From assembly GCA_001898825.1 (NCBI GenBank), contig MKVK01000044.1, forward strand, positions 1-56,437: 56,437 nt of DNA, read 5' to 3'. A model generated the notes under the pieces. That model had not been told where the DNA came from. It did not search any database and worked only from the letters and a program-made list of their open reading frames with translations. Source of the stretch: Magnetospirillum sp. 64-120 (lineage in GTDB: Bacteria; Pseudomonadota; Alphaproteobacteria; Rhodospirillales; Magnetospirillaceae). Below are positions 8,336-14,918 of this stretch, in pieces; positions within the stretch are counted from its first letter, which is position 1; every line of letters starts with the position of its first letter. Both the position numbers and the translations under genes were made by a program.

Positions 8336-9049
8336 TCATTCCCCGTAGATGCGGCGGAAGCCGGCCGAAACCTTGTCGATGAAGGCAGGGTCGCGCTGCT
8401 TCCAGTACCGCGGGTCCTGCAACATCTTCTTCAGGTCGTCTTCGCTGGCTTCGTCGGTGCGGGCGCCCGGCATGCGGCCCATGTTGGGTTCGCTGCCGGC
8501 CATCATGGCGCGCATGGCGATGATGCCGTCGGGGCTGGCGGCCAGTGCCTGATAGACGTCGGGCGACAGATTGGCCTGGCCCCAGGCCGAAACCTGACGG
8601 GCGGTTTCCGACCATTTGGCGTCACCGCCGAAATGGTCGCGCAGGCGGTCCAGGCCACGCTGGCTTTCGTATTCGCCCTTCATCGCCTCGATGGTGGGGA
8701 TGACCCGGCTATGAGCCAAATCATAAACCAGCTGGGCCTGTTTGGGGGTGAAGCCGGCTTGGTGCAACAGGGCGTTGACCTGGGGATCGGACGACAGCAT
8801 GGGGTGACGCTGTTCGATGGCGTATTGGTCGGGGGTTTCGGGAACCCCCAGCGCCCGATGAAAGGCGCAGCGCTGTTCGTCACTGCAATCGTCGTCGGGA
8901 ATCTCGACCATGCGGTGCATGCGCTTTTCCAAGTCCAGATAGGCGCGCAGCAAGGCGTCACCGCGCAGGCTTCCGCTGGCCGGGTCGCGGAACTTTTCCG
9001 GGATGGCCGCCTGGGGGGCCGCTTCGTCTTGGGAATCTTCGTAAAACAT
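8336..9049 (-). CDS. Podovirus-type capsid assembly (scaffolding-like) protein
   Basis: The 237-residue acidic, helical protein resembles T7-like scaffolding proteins. An Ala/Glu/Asp-rich N-terminus is followed by a segment where H-P-M-L-S-S-D-P-Q-V-N-A-L-L-H-Q-A-G-F-T-P-K-Q-A-Q-type sequence (about residues 83-105) recalls the conserved region of phage capsid-assembly proteins. The C-terminus (D-D-L-K-K-M-L-Q-D-P-R-Y-W-K-Q-R-D-P) is basic-acidic mixed, as in scaffold tails that touch the capsid. It is the last gene of a unit with RRGR, portal and Bbp19-like genes, the expected synteny for a podoviral head module. No major capsid gene follows, which is odd. AAGGAG precedes the ATG at 9049. 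The assignment is by resemblance and context. Confidence 0.72.
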   Translation of the reverse strand: MFYEDSQDEAAPQAAIPEKFRDPASGSLRGDALLRAYLDLEKRMHRMVEIPDDDCSDEQRCAFHRALGVPETPDQYAIEQRHPMLSSDPQVNALLHQAGFTPKQAQLVYDLAHSRVIPTIEAMKGEYESQRGLDRLRDHFGGDAKWSETARQVSAWGQANLSPDVYQALAASPDGIIAMRAMMAGSEPNMGRMPGARTDEASEDDLKKMLQDPRYWKQRDPAFIDKVSAGFRRIYGE

Positions 9050-9062
9050 CAGGGATGCTCCT

Positions 9063-9335
9063 TTACATATGCAAGGTGGGATCGCGGCCTTGCTCGACCA
9101 ACGACAGGATGTGGGCGGCCAGCAGGCGCTGGCCTTCCAGGCAGCGCAGCGCCTGGTCGGTGGCGTCGGGTCCCAGACAGCGGTCAAGGGTCAGGGCCCT
9201 GAGATGCGACAGCGCCAGCTCGCCATCGGCGCCGGAAAACGCCCGGGCGAAGGCGCGGGCCAGCACCAGGCGCTGGCTGTTGTCGGGCGGCGGGGCGGGG
9301 TCGAACCAGCCCCAGCCGGGGTCAGACTTGGACAT
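9063..9335 (-). CDS. Bbp19-like phage protein
   Basis: The 90-residue protein has the pattern L-A-R-A-F-A-R-A-F-S-G-x-D-G-x-x-x-L-x-H-L-R-A-L-T-L-D-R-C-L-G-P-D-A-x-D. An H/Q-R-L-L-A-A-H-I helix follows near the end. This matches the small Bbp19-type proteins encoded beside portal genes in podoviruses such as Bordetella phage BPP-1. Function is not established; position suggests a role in head assembly. Its start overlaps the end of the portal gene by 14 bases, and the scaffold-like gene begins 13 bases after it, so it lies in the same operon. Confidence 0.8.
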   Translation of the reverse strand: MSKSDPGWGWFDPAPPPDNSQRLVLARAFARAFSGADGELALSHLRALTLDRCLGPDATDQALRCLEGQRLLAAHILSLVEQGRDPTLHM

Positions 9336-10839
9336 TGGGATTGATCTCCGTTGCGGGTTGGGCCGGCCGGGCCACCATCAGCTCGGCCGGAATGTTGAAG
9401 GCGCGGCCCAGCCATTGGGCGGCGCCGGCGGCGTCCACCACCGCCATGCCGTCCGGCCCCAACTGCGCCAGCGAGCCCAGCCAGGTCAGCACGTTCTTGG
9501 CGTCGCGCTGGGCCTGGGTCTGGGCCAAGGGCGAGCGGTACTGCAGGTCGACGATGTGACCGTCCACCAGCAGCGGCGGAATTTCGCCACGACGGCGCAA
9601 CACCGATACCGCCCGCAGAATCAACGGCGTCAGCAGTTCCGATTGCAGACGGCCGAAGGTTGCCCCCAGCAGACGGGCCATGTCGGCGGCCCGTTCCAGC
9701 ACCTCGGTGGCGGTCATCTGCGGATTGTCGGGCTGGCCCAGTTTGTCGGCCAGCAAAGCGTGACGGATACGGCCGCGCAGGTCGTCCAACACCAGTTGCG
9801 AGATGTCGAAGCGGCCGGGGCTTTCCAACGGCTGCAGGCCAGCCGAGCCCACCGCCTTGGGGATGATGGTGCCGGGCACCAGCTTGATGTTGGCCGGGTT
9901 CAGCACACCGTCGTCGTCGGCCTGCCAGATGCCGGTCACCGCGATGGTGGCGTTCTTCAGCACCAGTTCCACCACCTTGTTGGCGGTCTTGATGTCGGGA
10001 AGCGCCTTCATCACCGGCGACCGGCCATAGGTTTCCCCGGGCGCTTTCAACCAGCGGAAATTGATGAAGGGCGAGGTCTCGAAACGCCCCCGGGCCAGCA
10101 AAGCCTCGTCGTCGGCTTCGTCTTCCAGCACGGCGGCGTAATCGTAATGGCCGCGATCATTGGGGATGACCGCCTCGATCACGCCGAAGCGGGCCTGGGG
10201 GTCGTCCTCGCCCTGCTTGACCAGGGTGTCAGACAGCGGCGCTCCCGGATAGCGCAGGCGCAGCGCCGCCAGGGTCAGTTCGGAATGGCGGAAGGTGGTG
10301 TCCAGACGACCGTCGGGACCTTCTTCCAGCACCGCCTGGGCCAAAGGCACGGCGGAAAAGCGGAAGGCCGAGGGCTCGCCCGGCTGGGCTTCCTCGAACA
10401 ACAGACAGGCGGTGCCGCCGGTGATCAGGTCCAGATAGCATTGATGCATCTCGACGGCGAAGTTCGAGCGGTCGAAATGGCCCTGCAACACGGTGCCGAT
10501 CTTGTCCAAAAGCGGCGCCGCCTGATGGCGTTCGTCTTCGTCCAGGTCGGAACCGGCGGTCAGGCCGAACCATTGCGCCCAAGGCGGCGTCAGTTCCGAC
10601 AGCAGGCTGGCGGCCAGTTGGTCCACCGCGTCGGCGGCGGTGCCGTCGAACAGGCGGTCGCCCTTTTTTTCGCCGGGATTGGGGCGGTGCAGCACCGCGT
10701 CGCGCAACGGCAGGGCATAGTCATAGCATTCCTGCCAATGGGCTTCCCAGGTGGAACGCCGTTCCTTGGCCTTGCGGAACCGCTTCAGCAGATGTTCGGG
10801 GCTGTTGTCCGGCCCCAGCGGTTGGGTTGCGGCGCTCAT
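9322..10839 (-). CDS. Podovirus head-tail connector (portal) protein
   Basis: The 505-residue protein has the features of the phage head-to-tail connecting family. These are an N-terminal helix with R-R-S-T-W-E-A-H-W-Q-E-C-Y-D-Y-A-L-P, then D-R-L-F-D-G-T-A-A-D-A-V-D-Q-L-A-A-S-L-L-S-E-L-T-P-P-W-A-Q-W-F (about residues 62-92), and the later helical crown region with A-R-L-L-G-A-T-F-G-R-L-Q-S-E-L-L. Length matches functional portals (about 500-550), and the frame is intact, so it is not an obvious pseudogene. Portals form the dodecameric DNA channel at one capsid vertex. It follows the RRGR gene by one base and overlaps the Bbp19-like gene. Confidence 0.88.
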   Translation of the reverse strand: MSAATQPLGPDNSPEHLLKRFRKAKERRSTWEAHWQECYDYALPLRDAVLHRPNPGEKKGDRLFDGTAADAVDQLAASLLSELTPPWAQWFGLTAGSDLDEDERHQAAPLLDKIGTVLQGHFDRSNFAVEMHQCYLDLITGGTACLLFEEAQPGEPSAFRFSAVPLAQAVLEEGPDGRLDTTFRHSELTLAALRLRYPGAPLSDTLVKQGEDDPQARFGVIEAVIPNDRGHYDYAAVLEDEADDEALLARGRFETSPFINFRWLKAPGETYGRSPVMKALPDIKTANKVVELVLKNATIAVTGIWQADDDGVLNPANIKLVPGTIIPKAVGSAGLQPLESPGRFDISQLVLDDLRGRIRHALLADKLGQPDNPQMTATEVLERAADMARLLGATFGRLQSELLTPLILRAVSVLRRRGEIPPLLVDGHIVDLQYRSPLAQTQAQRDAKNVLTWLGSLAQLGPDGMAVVDAAGAAQWLGRAFNIPAELMVARPAQPATEINPNVQV

Positions 10840-10840
10840 C

Positions 10841-11044
10841 TCATTCTCCCAACAGGTTCTTGCTGCCGCCGCCCACCGGGGACAGCACGCCGCGTTCGCC
10901 GGTGGCCACCATGCCCAGCCGGCCGCGCCGGTTGCGCGCCATGGTTTCCAGGCGCTGCTTGCGCGCTTCGTCTTCGGGGTCAGTGCTGACGATGGCGACG
11001 GGCGCCGGTTCCGGGGCCGAGGGAGTACTGAAAAATCCGCCCAT
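10841..11044 (-). CDS. Small phage protein with R-R-G-R motif, first gene of head cassette
   Basis: The 67-residue protein starts M-G-G-F-F, has a Pro/Ala/Glu stretch, then R-K-Q-R-L-E-T-M-A-R-N-R-R-G-R and ends with K-N-L-L-G-E. Short proteins with an R-R-G-R segment and a terminal L-L-G are common just upstream of podoviral portal genes, though their role is unknown. The ATG at 11044 is favoured by GGAGA six bases upstream; longer starts would read through the SOS box. Its stop codon lies next to the portal start (GAATGAGATG), so the two are coupled. A perfect LexA box lies 12-26 bases before the start codon. Confidence 0.75.
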   Translation of the reverse strand: MGGFFSTPSAPEPAPVAIVSTDPEDEARKQRLETMARNRRGRLGMVATGERGVLSPVGGGSKNLLGE

Positions 11045-11055
11045 GACAGGTCTCC

Positions 11056-11070
11056 GTTCTTGATATGTTC
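11056..11070 (+). promoter_or_regulatory. LexA (SOS) box in front of the phage head cassette
   Basis: GTTC-TTGATAT-GTTC is a perfect match to the alphaproteobacterial LexA operator GTTC-N7-GTTC. It sits just before the start of the RRGR gene that opens the portal/Bbp19/scaffold operon, in the position expected for a repressor blocking transcription start or early elongation. Confidence 0.8.
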
Positions 11071-11087
11071 TTTTTACGGGGTAAAAA
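11071..11087. promoter_or_regulatory. Perfect palindrome adjoining the SOS box
   Basis: TTTTTAC-GGG-GTAAAAA is a perfect 7-bp inverted repeat that begins at the base after the LexA box. It is A/T-rich in a G/C-rich genome and lies upstream of the head cassette in the direction of transcription. It could be an operator for a second regulator, for example the S24 repressor encoded at 12021, or part of the promoter. This is inference from symmetry and position. Confidence 0.5.
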
Positions 11088-11161
11088 TTTGCGCCAGCGG
11101 GAAGCGGCGCCTTATGGGTGATCACACGCCTGAAAAGGACTAACTAAAAGTAGGCGCCCTG

Positions 11162-11530
11162 TCAAGGTATATTTTCCTTTGACTGCAGGTGGCAATACAG
11201 CTGCCACGGAGTTAATACCCATGGCGCCCGCACCCCCAGGATGCGCTTCACCGCCTCGACACAGGTGTAGGGCCGCCACGGCACCGGGCGCCTCGGCGGA
11301 TCGTTCAGGCGCGTGGCGACCACCAGCAGCTGGTGTCGCCGGTAAAAGCCGGCCAAGTCGTCGGCGGCTTCAATCCATACCGCCGTACGGTGCGACAGCG
11401 GATCGGTGACCACCCAGAACGGCCCCTGGCGGACAGCGACGAAGCAATGGCGGAAACCGGGGCGCAACAGGCGCAGCCACCACAACGAAGCGGCACCGGA
11501 AAAGCACACCAGGGCCTTGGGCTGCGGCAT
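11162..11530 (-). CDS. Small protein with conserved His and Cys, possible permuted papain-like fold
   Basis: The 122-residue protein has a V-C-F-S-G segment, then G-F-R-H-C-F-V-A-V with a candidate His, D-P-L-S-H-R-T, and near the C-terminus P-Y-T-C-V-E-A-V-K-R-I-L-G with a candidate Cys followed by P-W-V-L-T-P-W-Q-L-Y. A His-containing strand before a Cys at a helix start is the order seen in circularly permuted NlpC/P60-like (papain-like) hydrolases, which cut peptide or amide bonds, but this is only a pattern guess. The start is two bases after the stop of the preceding gene, so both share an operon under the SOS box at 11916. Confidence 0.7.
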   Translation of the reverse strand: MPQPKALVCFSGAASLWWLRLLRPGFRHCFVAVRQGPFWVVTDPLSHRTAVWIEAADDLAGFYRRHQLLVVATRLNDPPRRPVPWRPYTCVEAVKRILGVRAPWVLTPWQLYCHLQSKENIP

Positions 11531-11532
11531 GC

Positions 11533-11898
11533 TCACGCCACGATCCCCTTGGCCCGCAAAGCCGGCTCGAGTCGTTGCAAAGCCTCGGTCCACACTTGGT
11601 TTTGCACATAGGACAGCGACACGCTGGACGCCGATCCGGCCAGCAGGGCGCCGATTTCGGCCAGCGCCCGCACATGGGGCGGCAACAGGATTTGCCGCCG
11701 CGCCAAAGTCATGGTGATGCGATGGATGTCGTCGGGATCGCAGGGGCGGGCCACCGCCCCCATGTCGGCCCGCGGCCGACACCCGGCCAGACGCGCCAGT
11801 TGGCAATAGCTGTACCACATCCACGCCTCTTCGGCGTCGGCGAAGGGTTCGGTTTCCAGACTTTGCAGGGGGCGGGGCTGGAAGGGTGGACGGCCCAT
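11533..11898 (-). CDS. Conserved small helical protein of the phage-derived locus, unknown function
   Basis: The 121-residue protein starts M-G-R-P-P-F-Q-P-R-P-L-Q-S-L. It contains E-E-A-W-M-W-Y-S-Y-C-Q-L-A-R-L-A-G, then A-R-P-C-D-P-D-D-I-H-R-I-T-M-T-L, and ends A-L-R-A-K-G-I-V-A. It is predicted mostly helical. No known domain was recognised. The regular ordering of helices and the conserved-looking R-P-C-x-P-x-D-I motif suggest a real, constrained protein. A start at 11898 is chosen over 11934, because the longer form would run into the SOS box region. It is the first gene of a two-gene unit transcribed divergently from the S24 repressor. Confidence 0.72.
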   Translation of the reverse strand: MGRPPFQPRPLQSLETEPFADAEEAWMWYSYCQLARLAGCRPRADMGAVARPCDPDDIHRITMTLARRQILLPPHVRALAEIGALLAGSASSVSLSYVQNQVWTEALQRLEPALRAKGIVA

Positions 11899-11909
11899 GG
11901 TGTTCTCCC

Positions 11910-11930
11910 TGTAGTGAACATTACAGGAAC
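11910..11930 (-). promoter_or_regulatory. LexA (SOS) box overlapping a palindrome, upstream of the 11898 gene
   Basis: On the plus strand 11916-11930 reads GAAC-ATTACAG-GAAC, which is GTTC-N7-GTTC on the minus strand, a perfect alphaproteobacterial LexA box. It begins 18 bases before the ATG of the two-gene minus-strand unit. It overlaps an inverted repeat TGTAGTG-AA-CATTACA at 11910-11925 (6 of 7 positions paired), a possible second operator. The site lies in the divergent region shared with the S24 repressor gene. Confidence 0.78.
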
Positions 11931-12020
11931 ACATGAATGCAGGAGTTGCACCCCGAAGTCAAGAAGCTGTAGGTAATTATTCCTGGTGTGTTTGGCCGCC
12001 GATTGCGGGATCATCTTCCC

Positions 12021-12668
12021 ATGCTGACGCATGGTGAAATCTGGGCCGCCATCGACGCGCTCGCCCGTGAAAACGGGATGACGGCGTCGGCCCTTGCCCG
12101 CCGCGCCGGGCTGGACCCCACCACCTTCAACAAAAGCAAGCGCGTCACCCGCGAAGGCAAGCTGCGCTGGCCGTCCACCGAAAGCGTCGCCAAGGTTCTG
12201 GAAGCCACCGGGGCCAGCCTGGCCCAGTTGCTGGGCCATATCGAACCGGCGCTGCGGCCGGTGGCCACCGTCAAGACCGGCGCCACCACCATTCCGCTGA
12301 TCGGTTCGGCCCAGGCCGGCGACAGCGGCTATTTCGACGATGCCGGCTATCCGTGCGGCGGGTCGTGGGACGAAATCCCGTTTCCCGGCACCGGCGACCC
12401 CCATGCCTATGCCCTGGAGGTGTCGGGCGACAGCATGGAGCCTTTGTACCGCGACGGCGACACGGTCATCGTCTCGCCGGCGGCGTCGGTGCGACGCGGC
12501 GACCGGGTGGTGGTCAAGACCGTCGAGGGCGAGGTGATGGTCAAGCAATTGCTGCGGCAAACCGCCAAACGCATCGATCTGGCGTCGCTGAACCCCGACC
12601 ATCCCGGTCGTTCCTTCACCACCGAAGAGGTGGCGTGGATCGCCCGCATCCTGTGGGCCAGCCAATAG
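12021..12668 (+). CDS. XRE-type HTH regulator with C-terminal S24 (LexA/cI-like) peptidase domain
   Basis: The 215-residue protein has an N-terminal helix-turn-helix domain (about residues 5-75; A-S-A-L-A-R-R-A-G-L-D-P-T-T-F-N-K-S as recognition region). The C-terminal S24 domain starts near residue 90. The self-cleavage features are present: an Ala99-Gly100 bond within P-L-I-G-S-A-Q-A-G, catalytic Ser138 in S-G-D-S-M and Lys166 in R-V-V-V-K. Proteins of this design bind operators as dimers and lose repression when RecA filaments trigger autocleavage. Similar HTH-S24 proteins also exist as chromosomal regulators in alphaproteobacteria, so it may not be phage-born. It is divergent from the 11898 unit and upstream of the 89-aa gene with its own SOS box. 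The ATG at 12021 is the start that fits the family N-terminus. Confidence 0.9.
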   Translation: MLTHGEIWAAIDALARENGMTASALARRAGLDPTTFNKSKRVTREGKLRWPSTESVAKVLEATGASLAQLLGHIEPALRPVATVKTGATTIPLIGSAQAGDSGYFDDAGYPCGGSWDEIPFPGTGDPHAYALEVSGDSMEPLYRDGDTVIVSPAASVRRGDRVVVKTVEGEVMVKQLLRQTAKRIDLASLNPDHPGRSFTTEEVAWIARILWASQ

Positions 12669-12682
12669 CGTCTTGCCTTTTT

Positions 12683-12697
12683 GTTCCATTTATGTTC
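12683..12697 (+). promoter_or_regulatory. LexA (SOS) box upstream of the 89-aa gene
   Basis: GTTC-CATTTAT-GTTC is a third perfect GTTC-N7-GTTC operator, between the S24 gene stop and the ATG at 12707. It ends nine bases before that ATG, so it could control this gene separately from the S24 gene. Confidence 0.78.
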
Positions 12698-12706
12698 TAG
12701 TTGGGC

Positions 12707-12976
12707 ATGAGCCTCGCCCTGTCCACCCCTCTGCCCGGCGCCTTGGAACGCCGCTATGACGGCCCGGTGCCGCCCCATGCGCCGCCGCCCTTTGGCGCCT
12801 CTGGCCTGATCCAGCGGCTGGCCGCCCAATCGCGGGAACAGGGGGCCAAACGGCGGCGTCAGCTCCTGGCCACCCAGGCAAAGTCCGACAGCTGGCTGCG
12901 CCGCCACAACGCCGCCTTGGCCGACTATCGCGAGATGGCGGTGTCCACCGAACTTTGCGGCGGCAGAATTCCATAA
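12707..12976 (+). CDS. Small basic protein behind an SOS box, unknown function
   Basis: The 89-residue protein has a Pro-rich N-terminal third followed by a strongly basic helical segment (S-R-E-Q-G-A-K-R-R-R-Q-L-L-A-T-Q-A-K-S-D and W-L-R-R-H-N-A-A-L). Third-position G/C preference matches real genes of the window. No known domain was recognised. The basic helix could bind nucleic acid or a protein partner. A perfect LexA box lies just upstream, so induction on DNA damage is expected. No clear ribosome-binding site is present. Its last 52 bases overlap the convergent tetR gene, which raises some doubt about the exact C-terminus. Confidence 0.62.
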   Translation: MSLALSTPLPGALERRYDGPVPPHAPPPFGASGLIQRLAAQSREQGAKRRRQLLATQAKSDSWLRRHNAALADYREMAVSTELCGGRIP

Positions 12977-13575
12977 AGGAAAATCCGCACCGCCAGCCGG
13001 ACATGGTCGTCAATGCCGCAGACCAGCGGCGCTTGGCGCAGCCCCAGAAGGTGACGCGGATGGAACGAGCCGATCATCGCCCCCAGGAACACTTGGACCA
13101 GTTGTTCAGCCCCGGCATCGACCCGCAGCTGGGGCAGGGCGCGGCGGAAACGTTCGGCCAGTTGCCGTTCGATGGCGCGCGGCCCGCTTTCGAAGAAGGC
13201 GGCGGCGATGTCGGGCAGACGCTCGCCTTCGGTGGCCAGGATGCGGAACACCGCCACCGCCCGCGGCGCCAGGATGGCGCGGACGAAGCGCCCGGCCAGT
13301 TCCACCAGGCCGTCCTCGCTGAATTCCAGCGCCAGCTCGGCCGGACCGATGGTGGCGCGGATGGCCAGGGTTTCTTCTTCCACCATGGCCCGCAGCAGAC
13401 CTTCCTTGTTGCCGAACAATTCGTAAAGGGTCGAGCGCGAGCCCCCGGCCAAGCCGACGATGTCCGCCACCGACGTGCGCTCGAACCCCTTGTCCAGGAA
13501 CAAGGTGGTGGCCGCTTCCAACAGCGACTGACGGCGTTTTTCAGCCCGGCAGCCATGGGGCATGGGGTCGTTCAC
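12925..13575 (-). CDS. TetR/AcrR-family repressor of the RND efflux operon
   Basis: The 216-residue protein has a standard TetR N-terminal DNA-binding domain. It runs from R-R-Q-S-L-L-E-A-A-T-T-L-F-L-D-K-G-F-E-R-T-S-V-A-D-I through G-G-S-R-S-T-L-Y-E-L-F-G-N-K-E-G-L (residues 14-60). A helical ligand-binding domain of the AefR/TetR_C type follows. It is divergent from the adjacent acrAB-oprM-like operon, and a perfect palindrome lies between them, so local repression relieved by a pump substrate is the simplest reading. The GTG at 13575 is preferred over ATG 13563 because AGGTAGG lies five bases before it. Confidence 0.92.
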   Translation of the reverse strand: MNDPMPHGCRAEKRRQSLLEAATTLFLDKGFERTSVADIVGLAGGSRSTLYELFGNKEGLLRAMVEEETLAIRATIGPAELALEFSEDGLVELAGRFVRAILAPRAVAVFRILATEGERLPDIAAAFFESGPRAIERQLAERFRRALPQLRVDAGAEQLVQVFLGAMIGSFHPRHLLGLRQAPLVCGIDDHVRLAVRIFLYGILPPQSSVDTAISR

Positions 13576-13639
13576 CCGTACCTACCTTTCGCATTGTCAC
13601 TTGGTGTTACCAAAATCAGCTTGCCGTGATGATAACTGA

Positions 13640-13654
13640 ACTGTACCGTACAGT
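13640..13654. promoter_or_regulatory. Palindromic operator between tetR and the RND operon
   Basis: ACTGTAC-C-GTACAGT is a perfect 15-base palindrome with a one-base centre, located 65 bases after the tetR start and 61 bases before the adaptor gene. Size and position fit a TetR-type operator controlling both directions. A second half-like GTACAG run continues to 13658. Confidence 0.75.
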
Positions 13655-13715
13655 ACAGAACGTTGACACCATCCGGCCCAAGCCATCGCTTCGGGCATTC
13701 GTACAGGAAAATTCC

Positions 13716-14903
13716 ATGCGCCCGATCACCCGCGCCGCCTCGTTGCTTTTTGTCCTGGCCACCGCCGGGATGGTTTCCGCTTGCGACGACAACAAGCAGG
13801 CCCAGGCTCCCGCCGGCCCGCCACCGGTCGAGGTGAACGTGCTGACCCTGGTGCCCAAGACGGTGCCGCTCTCCACCGAACTGCCAGGCCGCACTTCGGC
13901 TTATCGCGTGGCCGAGGTCCGCCCCCAGGTCAGCGGCATCGTGCAAAAGCGCCTGTTCGAGGAAGGCAGCCAGGTCAAGGCCGGACAGCAGCTGTACCAG
14001 ATCGAGCCCGCCACCTATCAGGCGGCGCTGCAAAGCGCCCAGGCCGATCTGGTCAAGGCCCGCGCCAGCCTGAAGTCGGTGGAAGCCAAGGCCGAACGCT
14101 ATGCCGACCTGGTCAAGATCAACGCCGTGTCGAAACAGGAATACGACGACATCGTCGCCAGCCTGGATCAGGCCAAGGCCGCCATCCTGGTGGCCCAGGC
14201 CCAGGTGGACACGGCGCGCATCAATGTGGGCTACACCAAGGTCTACGCCCCCATCGACGGCATCATCGGCAAGTCTTCGGTAACCGAGGGCGCGCTGGTG
14301 ACCGCCAACCAGACCACCCAGCTTGCCACCATCACCCAGCTTGATCCCATCTATGTGGATGTCAGCCAGTCCAGTTCCGACCTGATGCGCCTGCGTCAGG
14401 CCATGGCCGCCGGACAGGTGCAGAAGGGTTCGGCCGACCAGGCGCCGGTGACCCTGACCCTGGACGGTTCAACCCAGGCCTATCCCCATGCCGGACAGCT
14501 GAAATTCTCGGACGTCACCGTCGACCCCAGCACCGGCGCGGTGCAGGTCCGCGCCGTGTTCCCCAACCCGGACAAGCTGCTGTATCCCGGCCTGTTCGTG
14601 CGCGCCCGCGTCGAACAAGGGGCGCGGGACGGCGCCGTCCTGGTGCCGCAGCGCGCCCTGGTGCGCAATGCCGACGGCTCGGCCTCGGTCTGGGTGGTGG
14701 GCGACGACAACAAGGTGACGCCGCGCCCGGTCGTCACCAAGCAGGTGGTGGGCGATTCCTGGCTGATCGACCAGGGCGTGTCCGGCGGCGAGCGCATCGT
14801 CGTCGAAGGCCTGCAGAAGATCCGCCCCGGCGCCGAAGTGCGACCCGTCGAAGCGGGCGCGGCGCCCGCCGCCGCCGCTCCGGCCGCAGCCCCCAAGCCC
14901 TGA
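13716..14903 (+). CDS. RND efflux periplasmic adaptor (AcrA/MexA-like lipoprotein)
   Basis: The 395-residue adaptor begins with a lipoprotein signal (M-R-P-I-T-R, hydrophobic stretch, V-S-A-C with Cys at about residue 24). It continues with L-P-G-R-T-S-A-Y-R-V-A-E-V-R-P-Q-V-S-G-I-V (barrel-sandwich lipoyl half), an alpha-helical hairpin with K-A-R-A-S-L-K-S-V-E-A-K-A-E-R-Y, the second lipoyl half (Y-T-K-V-Y-A-P-I-D-G-I-I-G), a beta-barrel domain and an Ala/Pro-rich tail. It links the inner-membrane pump to the outer-membrane channel. The ATG at 13716 fits the signal peptide and has AGGAAA upstream; longer starts do not. It is the first gene of the three-gene pump operon, probably repressed by the divergent TetR. 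Confidence 0.95.
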   Translation: MRPITRAASLLFVLATAGMVSACDDNKQAQAPAGPPPVEVNVLTLVPKTVPLSTELPGRTSAYRVAEVRPQVSGIVQKRLFEEGSQVKAGQQLYQIEPATYQAALQSAQADLVKARASLKSVEAKAERYADLVKINAVSKQEYDDIVASLDQAKAAILVAQAQVDTARINVGYTKVYAPIDGIIGKSSVTEGALVTANQTTQLATITQLDPIYVDVSQSSSDLMRLRQAMAAGQVQKGSADQAPVTLTLDGSTQAYPHAGQLKFSDVTVDPSTGAVQVRAVFPNPDKLLYPGLFVRARVEQGARDGAVLVPQRALVRNADGSASVWVVGDDNKVTPRPVVTKQVVGDSWLIDQGVSGGERIVVEGLQKIRPGAEVRPVEAGAAPAAAAPAAAPKP

Positions 14904-14918
14904 TCGGAGCAGACATCC

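Noticed and set aside
8222-9202. Plus-strand open frame opposite the scaffold-like gene
   Set aside because: Composition is antisense-like, it starts inside a palindromic repeat, and the minus frame has a ribosome-binding site and phage-like motifs.
9055-10989. 644-codon plus-strand frame opposite the portal gene
   Set aside because: Low-complexity Gly/Gln/His/Arg composition without any domain. The portal on the other strand has recognised motifs.
11135-11165. TTGACA on the minus strand overlapping the stop codon of the 122-aa gene
   Set aside because: A good -35 box, but no convincing -10 box at 16-18 bases, and it lies 90 bases upstream of the LexA box, so it was not called as the cassette promoter.
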